Source: Paulinella micropora
Taxonomy: Eukaryota; Cercozoa; Imbricatea; Euglyphida; Paulinellidae
Length of the DNA stretch: 64,000 bases
Direction of reading: 5' to 3'
Assembly (NCBI GenBank): GCA_019918135.1
Contig: WBZZ01002865.1
Span: forward strand, 1-64,000
Part shown: positions 56,027 to 64,000 of the stretch, one piece after another
Layout of the letters: the number at the start of each line of letters is the position of its first letter
Position numbering within the stretch: the first letter of the stretch is position 1
The notes under the pieces: generated by a model
The model's input: only the letters and a program-made list of their open reading frames with translations
What the model was told of the DNA's origin: nothing
Database searches by the model: none
Made by a program: the position numbers and the translations under genes

Positions 56027-56126
56027 CCGAGCAACTGCAAAAAAAGCACAAGATCCCCCCCCCTGCCTTCTCTCCCTCGCCTCCTCCCCGTCCTCCCTTT
56101 CCCTCCGCTCCATTCTGGGCGGTAGC

Positions 56127-56936
56127 TTAGCAATCCGCGCAAACGGGCTTGTCTTTGAGCTCCTCTTGTACCAAGCCGATCGCGTTGCGACGGTTCTCTT
56201 CCCCTCCCATGAGATAGGGGTTCAGAACTTCCAAAAGGAGTAAGACTTCCAGCAGGGATCTCAGGAAAGACTTTTTTAGCTCGGTAGCAGAGCCTGCACT
56301 AGCCCAGCCAAAAGACAGTACCTTGTCCCGAAGAATAGCCAAGGTAAGTTGGGGTGGGCTCAGGGCTGTTTCCCAGTGCCTAAGCCCGTCCATAAAGCCT
56401 TGCACACTTTCGTCGGACTGGCCCCCGAGTTGGAGTTTGGTGTAGCTATCCTGTAGAGCTTTCATGTCCTCGTGCATCTGATTGTGAAAGGTAGGGCCGG
56501 CCTCTTTCTGGCGCACTTCCAGGGCTTTGACGCGCCACCGCTCGAGCTCCTGCGTAAGGACGCGCAAGTGTTGCAGTTGTTCGTTTACGCGCCTCTCGGC
56601 ACGCCTTTGCTTTTTTTGTTTCTTCTTCTCAGAGTCATGGGCCGGCCCAGGGCTTGCTTGCAGACGAGTACTGTGCTCTGCCAGCGAGTTTTGTAGTTGG
56701 GCTAACGCCAAGCCCTGATTGGTGATTAAATTCTCGATAATGCAGAAGCAGTCATTTTCAGGGTCATAGCCGCCGGCTTGCGCACTCAGAGATAAGGGGG
56801 TGGGCGTGTTTATGCACGCATGAATTTCCCTAAGTCCCTCGCCGCCTGCCTCTGAGCTAGACCAGTAATAGGTCGTATGCACACCGACATATCTCGTGGC
56901 TTTGTCACCCGTTGTGGATGGTGGTGTCGACGCCAT
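56127..56936 (-). CDS. Coiled-coil protein, unknown
   Basis: 269 residues from the ATG 56936 (MASTPPSTTG); an upstream ATG at 56957 adds seven residues and is possible. The middle is strongly charged and helical (KKKQKKQRRAERRVNEQLQH, LRVLTQELERWRVKALEV), a likely coiled coil. It is followed by a Leu-rich helix (FLRSLLEVLLLLEVLNPYL) and a CADC C-terminus. No domain recognised. It diverges from the kinase-like gene at 57202 across a G/C tract region. Confidence 0.6.
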   Translation of the reverse strand: MASTPPSTTGDKATRYVGVHTTYYWSSSEAGGEGLREIHACINTPTPLSLSAQAGGYDPENDCFCIIENLITNQGLALAQLQNSLAEHSTRLQASPGPAHDSEKKKQKKQRRAERRVNEQLQHLRVLTQELERWRVKALEVRQKEAGPTFHNQMHEDMKALQDSYTKLQLGGQSDESVQGFMDGLRHWETALSPPQLTLAILRDKVLSFGWASAGSATELKKSFLRSLLEVLLLLEVLNPYLMGGEENRRNAIGLVQEELKDKPVCADC

Positions 56937-57201
56937 GGGTAAAGCACGAGCGCACACGAGCTGTCCAGTTTACTTTTCAACGACCCGACCGTTGCTGTTT
57001 TTGCTAGCAATAGACAGCTCTTTGCAGAAAAAGGGCAATCTGCTAGGGTTGGTTCGGGGAGGGAAAGGAAGGAGGGAGGAAAACGGGAAGGGCTCTCTCC
57101 CCCCCCCCTCCCCCTTCCCCCCTTTTTTTCTCGTCCTCTTCCCCCCCCCCCTCAGTTGCCAAACACAATAGTAAATAATCAAGACAGGCACAGAAACCGA
57201 C

Positions 57202-58521
57202 ATGAGCGACATGAGCGACTTGAATGTCTGCAGCCCGCGCAAACTGACCGAGCTGGACACTGAGCAGACGCGACTGCTGTGCGAGCGATTGCGCGGCTGG
57301 GAGTGTGTCGGGAGTGGTCGGCAGGGACACGTGTTTCGCGACCCATTGTGCAGGGGCGTGGTCTGCAAAGTGACCTGTGACCCGCGGGGGAACCAGGCGC
57401 GAGGCTACAGGCGCCTGCAGCACTTGGGCGCGGGCCCGCGCCTGCTGGCGGTCTGGCGGCTAAACGCAGGGGGGGTGCGTCAGGCTCTCGGGGGGCATGC
57501 TCAGCCCGCTGCGCGGGCTGGATGGGAGAGAAGGGGGGGCGCGGGGGGCATGCCCCCCGGGCTGCAAAGGGCACTGGAGGCCTGCGCGCAGCCCGGCGCG
57601 CGCTGCCCCAGCGTCTTGTTTCTGGAGGGCTTTACGACGTCGCTGGCCCAGCTGTTGCTGTTGGACGATGGCGCGGACGGGCCAGCAGTAGATTGGGGGC
57701 GGTTTTGGGAGTGTTTGCAGGACTGCCTGGGCAAGCTAGTCGACGGGGGGCTGTTCTGTCTGGACCTATCGCCAGCCAACGTGTTGCTGGACCTGACCGA
57801 AAGCGACGGCCGCCCCGTGCGCGCGTCCGTGACGGATGCGGGCGAGAACACGCTCGTCGAGTTGTGCGTCGGACCCGGGGAACGCCAGGTGGCGATCGAC
57901 GCCATGATCCTGTACCTGTCGTGCTGCTCGCCGCCGGCGCTGCTCGAGCACCTCCGGGGGGCATGCCCCCCGCGCCCCCCCTTCTCTCCCAGCCGGCCCG
58001 CGCAGCGGGCTGGGTTTGGGTTAGCGTGGAGGTTCCTGAGCAGGCGCGTGCTGCAGACGCACCCCGGTTTTTGGCGCTACTACACGGCCTGGTGCCTGCC
58101 CAACCACCAGGCGGCGGTGGCCGCCCCGCTGCTTAAGCTGGTCCGATCACTGGTTCTGCCCGCCCGACCAGGCGACTGCCCGCGCGTGCCCGAGCTGGGC
58201 CCTGTTTTTTCCACTTTAATAAAACCATACTGGCACGCTCACCCACGCCTTGCACGCATGTTCCACCATAACACTGCCCAGCCTGAGCCCGGAAAGCATG
58301 CCCAGACCGCGCATGCGCGGGCTGGCGTCTTGCTAGCGTGGCTGTGTTTTTTGTTCTGTTCCGCCCGGCTCGTGGGCGCGCCCGGCCTCATGCACGCCTA
58401 CGCCGTCGTCGACGCCGTTGCGGGCTGCGCTGGGGAGCAGGCCCAGCGACGGCCCAGCACCCGCATGCTTGTGAACGCTGCCGGGGCACACATTCTCCGG
58501 GCCGGAAGGCGCTGCTCATAA
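57202..58521 (+). CDS. Kinase-like protein carrying three palindromic-element insertions
   Basis: 439 residues. Protein-kinase fold signs: glycine loop VGSGRQGHVF at residues 36-45, VVCKV with the ATP-anchoring Lys near 56, catalytic loop LFCLDLSPANVLLDL near 186-198 (D and N present), and a DFG-like TDAGEN near 210. So the catalytic residues are present although divergent. Palindromic elements are inserted in frame at 57490-57562 (HAQPAARAGWERRGGAGGMPP), at 57954-58012 in the opposite orientation (GACPPRPPFSPSRPAQRAG), and as a relic at 58283-58325. The first falls between the N-lobe and C-lobe. The C-terminal part is hydrophobic and Ala/Cys rich. Possibly a lipid/small-molecule kinase-type enzyme; substrate unknown. 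Confidence 0.65.
   Translation: MSDMSDLNVCSPRKLTELDTEQTRLLCERLRGWECVGSGRQGHVFRDPLCRGVVCKVTCDPRGNQARGYRRLQHLGAGPRLLAVWRLNAGGVRQALGGHAQPAARAGWERRGGAGGMPPGLQRALEACAQPGARCPSVLFLEGFTTSLAQLLLLDDGADGPAVDWGRFWECLQDCLGKLVDGGLFCLDLSPANVLLDLTESDGRPVRASVTDAGENTLVELCVGPGERQVAIDAMILYLSCCSPPALLEHLRGACPPRPPFSPSRPAQRAGFGLAWRFLSRRVLQTHPGFWRYYTAWCLPNHQAAVAAPLLKLVRSLVLPARPGDCPRVPELGPVFSTLIKPYWHAHPRLARMFHHNTAQPEPGKHAQTAHARAGVLLAWLCFLFCSARLVGAPGLMHAYAVVDAVAGCAGEQAQRRPSTRMLVNAAGAHILRAGRRCS
57490..57562. repeat. Palindromic mini-element, in-frame, forward orientation
   Basis: CAGCCCGCTGCGCGGGCTGG, spacer GATGGGAGAGAAGGGGGGGC, then GGGGGGCATGCCCCCCGG. Preceded by an extra GGGGGGCATG. Confidence 0.85.
57954..58012. 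repeat. Palindromic mini-element, in-frame, inverted orientation
   Basis: CCGGGGGGCATGCCCCCCGC, spacer GCCCCCCCTTCTCTCCCAGC, then CCGCGCAGCGGGCTGG. Reverse complement of the copy at 57490, including the spacer. Confidence 0.85.
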
Positions 58522-58677
58522 CACCTACCTGTAAAGGATAGGAACAGAAGGGGGGGGGGGTATGGAATGTGCAAGGAGGGGGAGAGGGGGGGGGGGGGAG
58601 GGAGGGAGGAGAGGAAAGAGCGAACGGCAGGAGGGGAAGGGGTGAAAGGAAAGGAGAGCTAAAACACATTGCTAGGA
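58522..58677. other. Intergenic G-rich region
   Basis: Purine-rich (G/A) on the plus strand with G runs of 9-12; contains no gene. A TATA box follows. Confidence 0.5.
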
Positions 58678-58678
58678 T

Positions 58679-58690
58679 ATTATATAAAAG
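58679..58690 (+). promoter_or_regulatory. TATA box for the 58744 gene
   Basis: TTATATAAAAGA, about 54 bases before the ATG. Confidence 0.55.
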
Positions 58691-58743
58691 AGAAGGTGCG
58701 GAGAACCAAGCCTTTTATCTAATCTAAGCGACGACGGAAGGGC

Positions 58744-59898
58744 ATGGGCAATAAACCTGCCAAAGAAATAACAGCTCTCAAAAGCCACAAGCTAACCGAC
58801 GCAACAACCAAAGGTGTTGCTAATGAAAACAGCCCTTTGAAAAGCGAGCACTTGTTACGGCTAGATGACCCCAATACAGCGGCAGCCGGGCTCATGAAAT
58901 ATCATGACTGGAAGCCACCCACCGATGGAAAGACTATGATGCACATATTACAAACAGAAATCCGTCGCTACGTTGTCTCGTTCGGACACAAACAAGAATT
59001 TGTCTGTCGCAACAGAAACAGGAGCTCTGGCAAGAGGCCACTGGACATGGTGCTTGTCTCCGTAGGCAAGGATGTTAAAGAATACTTTCAATCTCTAAAT
59101 GAGTTTCCCTGGTATTTTGGCGAAGTGACCACCCCCGTCATGACCCAGCGTGCCTTGCTTCCGTATGACTGGGCACTTTTGAGTACGGAGTCGCCCACAC
59201 AGCTGGTGGTTGGGTTTGAACTGGAGCAGGATTTGTCCATAACAGACGGACAGGAGTTTTGGAAAAGTATTAACTGGGAAGATGCGCAAGTGGTCGATAC
59301 TATACTGAGTGCTCTCTGGTCGACTGTGCTGTCTCTGGCGGAGTTGCTAGCGCGCGAGTCTGGGGGTTCCGTAGCGCTCGACAGTGTTTCCGGGGAGTAC
59401 CTGGTTTGGATATCAACAGATCCCAATCCCTCCCCAGGCAAAGAAACGGCTGCACCGCCTGTCGCCAAACCTACTGACAGGGAAACAAAGGAAACGTCTC
59501 AAGAGGAATTGCCCAACCAGACCGGTGCCTTTTTATTGACACGTTACAAACTCTGCCAATGCAAAGTTAACGAGGAATACCTCCAAAAAATACCTCATAC
59601 TGATGCAGCACTACAGTGGTCCCTTTTTGCGATTCTGTTGGCTGGTGTCAGTCGGAATCAAAGCACACGTGGCGACGGGGTGTCTTTTACAGGCGCGTTT
59701 CGGGAGGCTCTTATACGGTTCATGAATACCACCATGCGCTTGGAACCAGAGAAAGAACAAAACTCTTTAATAGGGGCGATCAATCTGCTGCAGGAGTGGA
59801 CAAAAGTGTCAAAAACCGACGAATTTCGTGGTCTTGCCAAAGAGGCACAGGAAGTTATAGGTATAAAGACAAGGCCAGAGCAGCTCGAAGAGGTCTGA
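58744..59898 (+). CDS. Kinase-like (probably inactive), possibly myristoylated protein
   Basis: 384 residues from MGNKPAKEIT, which fits an N-myristoylation start (Gly2, Asn3, Lys near 7). The middle resembles the second half of the 9-2279 protein: a PLDMVLVSVGKD strand, GEVTTPVMTQRAL, a long helix before SGGSVALDSVSGEYLVW where the kinase catalytic loop would be, and FLLTRYKLCQC where the metal-binding segment would be. The loop lacks the D-x-x-x-x-N pattern, so catalysis is unlikely. Its codon use is less GC rich than its neighbours, like 9-2279 and 34200-35354. Membrane attachment is inference from the N-terminus. Confidence 0.5.
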   Translation: MGNKPAKEITALKSHKLTDATTKGVANENSPLKSEHLLRLDDPNTAAAGLMKYHDWKPPTDGKTMMHILQTEIRRYVVSFGHKQEFVCRNRNRSSGKRPLDMVLVSVGKDVKEYFQSLNEFPWYFGEVTTPVMTQRALLPYDWALLSTESPTQLVVGFELEQDLSITDGQEFWKSINWEDAQVVDTILSALWSTVLSLAELLARESGGSVALDSVSGEYLVWISTDPNPSPGKETAAPPVAKPTDRETKETSQEELPNQTGAFLLTRYKLCQCKVNEEYLQKIPHTDAALQWSLFAILLAGVSRNQSTRGDGVSFTGAFREALIRFMNTTMRLEPEKEQNSLIGAINLLQEWTKVSKTDEFRGLAKEAQEVIGIKTRPEQLEEV

Positions 59899-59965
59899 GC
59901 CTACCTAGAAATTAAAAGAGATCTGCATACACGTTGAGAATTACAAAAGAAAAGGGTCCTGCTTG

Positions 59966-59993
59966 CCTCTCCCGGTAATGTTACCGGGAGAGG
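59966..59993. terminator. Perfect 13-bp hairpin between convergent genes
   Basis: CCTCTCCCGGTAA-TG-TTACCGGGAGAGG, 68 bases past the stop of the plus gene (59898) and 51 bases past the stop of the minus gene (60044). Symmetric and centrally placed, so it could end or process both transcripts, like the hairpin 3'-end signals known in mimiviruses and pandoraviruses. Confidence 0.65.
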
Positions 59994-60043
59994 AGAGGAG
60001 AGAGAAAATATAAGAATACCTTAACAGACGGAAGAAGTCTTTG

Positions 60044-61213
60044 TCAACCTCTCGTAGCCAAGTCTTGGCTGCACTCAAAAGCAGAGTCTTCCGTAAAACC
60101 CCCTCCGCTGTCTGTCGACGGCTCAAACGGCGCGTAGCTCTTGGTGCCGCGTGTCGCGTGCAGGCGCCAGCCGCAGGGGCAGCTCAGCGCGCCCTGGCGC
60201 GTGCACTGATTCGCCGTGCACAGCAGCATGCACGCCACCACCACCAGCAGCAACCAACGGAAGACCTCTTGCCACCAAAACACGGCGGCGGGCGTCTCCC
60301 AGACGCGGGACGACGCGTGGTACGCGGTGCGCGGGCCCTCGAGGTACTCGCTGGTGTTGAGCACGTGCAGACGCTCCGTCTGGCCCAGCACCTGGACCTT
60401 GTGCACGCCCTCCCACCAAGCCTGGGCCAGACGCGGGCTGCCTTCTGCGCCGGTCGACGGCGACGACGCAGCGGCCGCTGCGTCGTCGTCGAGGTTCTGC
60501 TCGCGCAATACCTGCGCCAAAGAATCGGCCAGGGCCTCGCGCTCGTCCAGCGGGTCCGAGAACGAGAAATTGGCGCTCCAGATCCTGTCGTGCCAGGGCA
60601 GCGCCAAGGACGACATGTAACGCAGCAGCACTAGGTACGGCATCCCCACGCGCTGCGGGTGGGCCGCCATCAACACAGGCAGCTCTGACAGAAAGTAGCT
60701 GGCCGGCAGATAGCTGCCGTCCTCTTCCGGCTCCGGTGCTGGCAGTGGGAACTGTCCCCCCGACGACAACCACGTTGAGTTTGGTAATAGCTCCAGCCCC
60801 AGGTCAGCATACACCCCTCCGCAGTGATGCAGCAGCACCAGCCCCGCCACTGCCCTCTTGTGCACGGGCGAGTCACCCAGCAGTCCGTAAAACTGGTGGA
60901 ACTCGCGGTACGCGGTAAAGATCAAGCAACTGATCTGCTGGTGCGGCCAGAGCAGGTGTTGCGCGTGGGGTAGCAACGCGGAAAACGACAAGGAATAGTT
61001 CCACAGCTCGACTACACGGTCGGGCGGCTCCTGCCCCAGGATGGCCACCTGATGCACGCACGCAAATGGCCGCGCAACACAACCCCGGCACTTCTCCAGC
61101 CACCCACTCAGAATCTTGGGGCAGGTGTACCTATTGGCTTCTTCCCACACGGCTGTGCTCGCTACCACGGCGACAAATGTCATGACCATCGCGGTTAGAA
61201 CTCTGACCGCCAT
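60044..61213 (-). CDS. GT32-like glycosyltransferase, membrane-anchored
   Basis: 389 residues. An N-terminal hydrophobic segment (VLTAMVMTFVAVVASTAVW) is a signal anchor. Near residue 137, CGGVYADLGLELLPN matches the GG-x-Y-x-D-x-(D/E) motif of the Gly_transf_sug (DXD, GT32/OCH1-like) family, with LVLLHHCGG as the preceding helix. The second acid of the usual D-x-D is replaced (D-L-G-L-E), which may weaken metal binding. A second hydrophobic segment near the C-terminus (WLLLVVVACMLLC) is followed by a Cys-containing, probably cytosolic tail. It probably adds sugars to surface proteins such as the adhesins; substrate unknown. Confidence 0.7.
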   Translation of the reverse strand: MAVRVLTAMVMTFVAVVASTAVWEEANRYTCPKILSGWLEKCRGCVARPFACVHQVAILGQEPPDRVVELWNYSLSFSALLPHAQHLLWPHQQISCLIFTAYREFHQFYGLLGDSPVHKRAVAGLVLLHHCGGVYADLGLELLPNSTWLSSGGQFPLPAPEPEEDGSYLPASYFLSELPVLMAAHPQRVGMPYLVLLRYMSSLALPWHDRIWSANFSFSDPLDEREALADSLAQVLREQNLDDDAAAAASSPSTGAEGSPRLAQAWWEGVHKVQVLGQTERLHVLNTSEYLEGPRTAYHASSRVWETPAAVFWWQEVFRWLLLVVVACMLLCTANQCTRQGALSCPCGWRLHATRGTKSYAPFEPSTDSGGGFTEDSAFECSQDLATRG

Positions 61214-61445
61214 CTACGCTGGCCCTGGCAGATTCTCTCTCTTCCTTGGCCTTTATTAGCCAGGGAAGAGAGAGAGGAACAGCAAAAACAAGGAGAGAGG
61301 AGAGTTGGATGAAAATGAGGGAAGAGGACAACACGACCGCTCCTCTCTCTCCCCCCCCCCCCCCTCCCGCTGTGCCGCTGGCAGCTGCTGCTGGGGCGGA
61401 TGTTTCTTTTTAAAAAAAATTTTTCCTTGTATTAAAAAGAAATTA
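61214..61445. other. Divergent intergenic region
   Basis: Holds a CT/C tract (61350-61370) and the A/T-rich leader TTTTAAAAAAAATTTTTCC shortly before the ATG at 61446. No clear TATA box. Confidence 0.4.
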
Positions 61446-62852
61446 ATGTCTAAAAAAGGGGCCGTCACGGCTAATGCGGGAGACATCCTGACATTATCAA
61501 GACCCCAATCTTATTTCTATTGTAACTCTTTGTGGCTGCGGCCAGTTATACGAGAGATCACCGGCGGGCTGGGCGCGAGTCCCCCCCCAGCTCCCTCCAG
61601 CCCGCGCAGCGGGCTGGGCGCGGGCCGGGAGTTGCAGGAGGCTTACGAGAAGAGCGGCTGCACGCAGTTGGTTGTAGCAGCCTACAGCGCCGAGAGCTGG
61701 GGCGAAGCGAGGCTGAGGCTGCCGCCCAGCCTAGGCCGGTTGTGGGTCCTGGGCCAGCCTTGGCCGGCCGAGCTCAAGCTTGAGCAGAACTGCCTGGTGG
61801 CGTTCTGGGACAACGGCGAAGACCGGCTGGGGCCCTTGGTAACTGCGTTCCTGGTGCAGGCCTTGGCGCGCACCAAGGAACAGCAGCGCGCCTTGCGCGC
61901 GATCGTGTGCGCCAACATAGCACCCAACCTGGCGGCCAGGCTCGAGAGCCAGCTCGGCCTGGCCAAGACACGCAATCGTTTCCGGGCGACGGCCTGGAGA
62001 CACACGCTGCTCTTCAAGGAGAAAGAATCTGCTACCCCCTGTCGATCCAGTTTCCCTCTCCTGTCCAAAAAGCACTTCCTACCCACACTCGACGAGGCCG
62101 AGAGCAGCACGCCGCAAATTACCGACGATGCTCGGCAGGAGCGAGAGCAAAGCGAGTTCTACCAGCAGATCTGCCATACAAACCAAGGACGCGCCGACGC
62201 GCTGCGTGTAGTCTCGTACAACTTCTATTTCTACGTGCTCTACTGGCCCAGCTACGGCTTCACACTCGCGTCTCGCCGAGACATACCTCCTCTGGACCAG
62301 CCACGCTTCGTGGCAGAGTTCCGCACCAAACTGTACCGTGGCAGCGGAGGCAACTCCAGCGACCGGGCAGAGGCTCCCTCGCGCGACCCCACGCTGTGGG
62401 AGCGCGAGCAGGCGACTTTCATGCAGGCGGGCAGCGCGCTAGTCTATGTCGACAGAAAACATCAGCCTAACCTGCCGGCCGCTCCCCATGGCGGCCAGCA
62501 AAAACGCATCCCCACGGTTCTGCTGGGGCACTGCGCCCTGACCAGCCCGCTGCCCGAAAAGTGCAACGCCTTGATCGTGCGCCTCAACCATCGCAGCTTT
62601 CACCTCTACCTCAAGCCCGGCAAGAGCCTACGTCCGCACGAGTTGCTGCTGGCAGAGTATGGTTGGGAGGACAGCTTTATTCAGGCCAGAGGGATCAAAG
62701 ATATCGACACCGACGCCCTGCTTCGCTACCTAAGCGATCACCACATCTCGCCGGCCGAGCTAGAAAAACAAATGCCACGCAGGCATGACCCTCCTGCACC
62801 ACCCACAGCTTGCGAACCGCTCAGCGTCATCAGCGGCGGCTCCTTGCGGTAG
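61446..62852 (+). CDS. Unknown protein with a possible SET-like C-terminal segment
   Basis: 468 residues from the ATG 61446 (MSKKGAVTAN); the frame is open upstream through low-complexity sequence. Residues 52-60 come from a palindromic element (61599-61615). The body has no recognised fold. Near residue 397 the stretch LRPHELLLAEYGW resembles the closing I-x-x-G-E-E-L-L-x-x-Y-G motif of SET methyltransferases, with LNHRSFHLYL before it, where SET proteins have their NH motif. The catalytic tyrosine and cofactor motifs cannot be placed, so the assignment is weak. Confidence 0.5.
   Translation: MSKKGAVTANAGDILTLSRPQSYFYCNSLWLRPVIREITGGLGASPPPAPSSPRSGLGAGRELQEAYEKSGCTQLVVAAYSAESWGEARLRLPPSLGRLWVLGQPWPAELKLEQNCLVAFWDNGEDRLGPLVTAFLVQALARTKEQQRALRAIVCANIAPNLAARLESQLGLAKTRNRFRATAWRHTLLFKEKESATPCRSSFPLLSKKHFLPTLDEAESSTPQITDDARQEREQSEFYQQICHTNQGRADALRVVSYNFYFYVLYWPSYGFTLASRRDIPPLDQPRFVAEFRTKLYRGSGGNSSDRAEAPSRDPTLWEREQATFMQAGSALVYVDRKHQPNLPAAPHGGQQKRIPTVLLGHCALTSPLPEKCNALIVRLNHRSFHLYLKPGKSLRPHELLLAEYGWEDSFIQARGIKDIDTDALLRYLSDHHISPAELEKQMPRRHDPPAPPTACEPLSVISGGSLR
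61599..61615. repeat. Palindromic mini-element inside the 61446 gene
   Basis: AGCCCGCGCAGCGGGCT; in frame, encoding SPRSGLG. A second, diverged GGCGGGCTGGGCGCG lies just upstream. Confidence 0.65.
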
Positions 62853-63164
62853 TCCCGGGAAGAAGGGGGGGGGGGGGAGGGGGAGGATGCGCAACGAGAG
62901 AGGGGGGTGAAGGGGGGAGAGGGGGGGGGGGGGGGGGGGAAAGGGGGAAAGTGAAGGAAAGAAGGGGAAGTGAAGGGGAGGGAGGAGAGGGGGGGGGGGG
63001 GGGTGCCCCGAGGGGGGAAGGGAAGGGGAACGCACAGACGCGTGCCCCCAGGGTGACGGGGAGGGGGGGGGGGCGCCCCGCGGGGTGTGGCGCGGCTTTG
63101 CCGAAGACGCCCCCTTGGGGGTCGGTCGACATCAGAAAGTAGCCCCCAAGCCCCAACCAAAGAG
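62853..63164. other. Intergenic G-tract region
   Basis: About 310 bases dominated by G runs (up to about 18) with GGGGTGCCCCGAGG and GGGGCGCCCCG inversions. Minus-strand frames crossing it are Pro/Ser low-complexity shadows. Confidence 0.5.
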
Positions 63165-64000
63165 ATGAGCAAGCGCACAACCCCATCGTCCTCGTCGTCG
63201 TCGAGCAGTTCGGGGCGCGTGCCCAAAAAAAACAAAGTACAAGAAAGCCGAGAGGAAGTAGACTGGGATGCCACGTCTTCTAAAATTGCGGCTGAAGCGA
63301 AAGCAGCGGCAGCGGCGGGCGGGCCCCCAAGTTCGTCGCACCAGTTTTTCCCGTTCGCGGACCCGAGCTCGATGCCGGAGACGTTGCTGCGCGCGAGCCT
63401 GCAGCCGCCGACCGAGCTCGACGGGCTTGTTCCTTTAGGGAAACTGCCTCCCGACCTGCGGGCGTCGCTGGGGGATGTGTACCAGCAGGTTCTGACGCAG
63501 GACATCTGGCCCAGCCTGGTGAACACGGATTTCTTGCTGAAGCACACGTACGTCAAGGTGAACAAGGACGAGGCGACAGGTGAGGAGTGGCTGCAGCTGG
63601 CGCGCTTCGTGGGGCCGGGGCGCAACGCGTACCTGATGCAGCGCCTGCCCTCGATTAAGGAACCCAACAAGGAGATCGTGACGGTACGTTTTACCCAGCA
63701 GCGCCCGTCCTCGGGCGACCGCAAGGCCGCCTGCCGCAACTTGGTCATTGCGTCGCCCCCCGCGACCGTGGGTTCCTGTGACTTGTTTGTGTCCAAGCAC
63801 GCGACGGACGAGCAGAAGCAGAGGCTGGGCCGCATCGCGTACGGCTCGTTCGCGAACCCGGCGGACTTTGCGCACCGCTACAACATCAACCCGGAGGAAG
63901 ACTGCCTGCGCCCCGAGCGGATCCAGCGCAGCTTCAGCACGGTCGCGCTCCCGTCCAAGGCGGCGCCCGCACTGCGCGTCGTCAAGGCGGACGGCAGCTC
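63165..64000 (+). CDS. Unknown protein, 3' end beyond the window
   Basis: ATG at 63165 after AAAGAG; open for 278 codons to the window edge. A Ser-run N-terminus (SSSSSSSSG) and a basic/charged stretch (PKKNKVQESREE) precede a Pro-rich linker and a folded-looking region with beta-type segments (LKHTYVKVNKDE, LARFVGPGRNAYL, EIVTVRFTQQRP). The high GC at third positions and clean frame mark it as real against the long minus-strand shadow. The layout of a disordered basic N-terminus plus beta-rich domain could fit a structural or DNA-binding protein; no family recognised. Confidence 0.6.
   Translation, partial: MSKRTTPSSSSSSSSSGRVPKKNKVQESREEVDWDATSSKIAAEAKAAAAAGGPPSSSHQFFPFADPSSMPETLLRASLQPPTELDGLVPLGKLPPDLRASLGDVYQQVLTQDIWPSLVNTDFLLKHTYVKVNKDEATGEEWLQLARFVGPGRNAYLMQRLPSIKEPNKEIVTVRFTQQRPSSGDRKAACRNLVIASPPATVGSCDLFVSKHATDEQKQRLGRIAYGSFANPADFAHRYNINPEEDCLRPERIQRSFSTVALPSKAAPALRVVKADGS

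Noticed and set aside
62738..63835. 365-codon minus-strand frame at the right edge
   Set aside because: It crosses poly-G tracts, is Pro/Ser rich, and opposes two plus-strand genes with better coding character.
9..64000. A reassigned stop codon
   Set aside because: In-frame interruptions use all three stops, and TAG, TGA and TAA all also end ordinary genes here, so no single reassignment explains them.
1..64000. tRNA and rRNA genes
   Set aside because: None recognised by eye; a covariance-model scan would be needed to exclude tRNAs.

Overview
The window looks like part of a GC-rich, intron-poor large DNA virus genome of a protist, or a large viral element integrated in a protist genome. The sequence alone does not name the virus or host. 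The reasons are: closely spaced, apparently intronless genes on both strands; TATA boxes just upstream of several start codons; short AT-rich signals (TTTTATTAAAA or TTTTAATTAAAA types) after stop codons; and a replication/nuclease gene set seen in large eukaryotic DNA viruses. That set comprises an SF3 (D5-type) helicase beside an HNH nuclease, an origin-binding-protein-like ATPase, a broken primase-like gene, a CoiA-like nuclease, and a nuclease joined to EsV-1-7-like zinc repeats. Around these are kelch, NHL, leucine-rich, kinase-like and glycosyltransferase genes. No capsid, DNA polymerase or packaging ATPase gene was recognised.

Layout. 0-4.5 kb: a duplicated kinase-like gene, a small gene and a frameshifted CoiA-like nuclease. 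4.5-7.8 kb: an HNH plus SF3-helicase module between two ~220-bp direct repeats, next to a remnant of an adhesin 3' end. 7.9-26.8 kb: five tandem minus-strand paralogues (A-E) for modular surface proteins. Each has a signal peptide, BspA/DUF285 repeats and a Ser/Thr stalk, followed by different C-terminal modules (calcium-binding EGF, discoidin-like and unnamed beta modules). All five share one short promoter-like element. 27.0-29.0 kb: a small gene and a repeat array with no convincing gene. 29-44.7 kb: a possibly myristoylated protein, a broken DUF1152-like gene, a kelch protein, several unknown genes and two leucine-rich-repeat genes. 45-50 kb: kelch, NHL, origin-binding-protein-like and broken primase-like genes. 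50.3-52.4 kb: the zinc-repeat nuclease. 52.9-63 kb: small unknown genes, a membrane glycoprotein, a coiled-coil protein, two kinase-like proteins, a GT32-like glycosyltransferase and a possible SET-domain protein. The window ends inside an unrecognised gene.

Three genome-wide patterns stand out. First, a dispersed palindromic mini-element (core AGCCCGC-loop-GCGGGCT, often followed by GGGGGGCATGCCCCCC) occurs between genes and inside many of them, often without closing the frame. Second, at least seven genes are cut by a single in-frame stop with protein-like sequence continuing beyond it, and several more by single-base indels in homopolymers. This could be decay, readthrough or residual sequencing error. 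Third, 5' leaders and gene ends are duplicated between unrelated genes, which points to active recombination.
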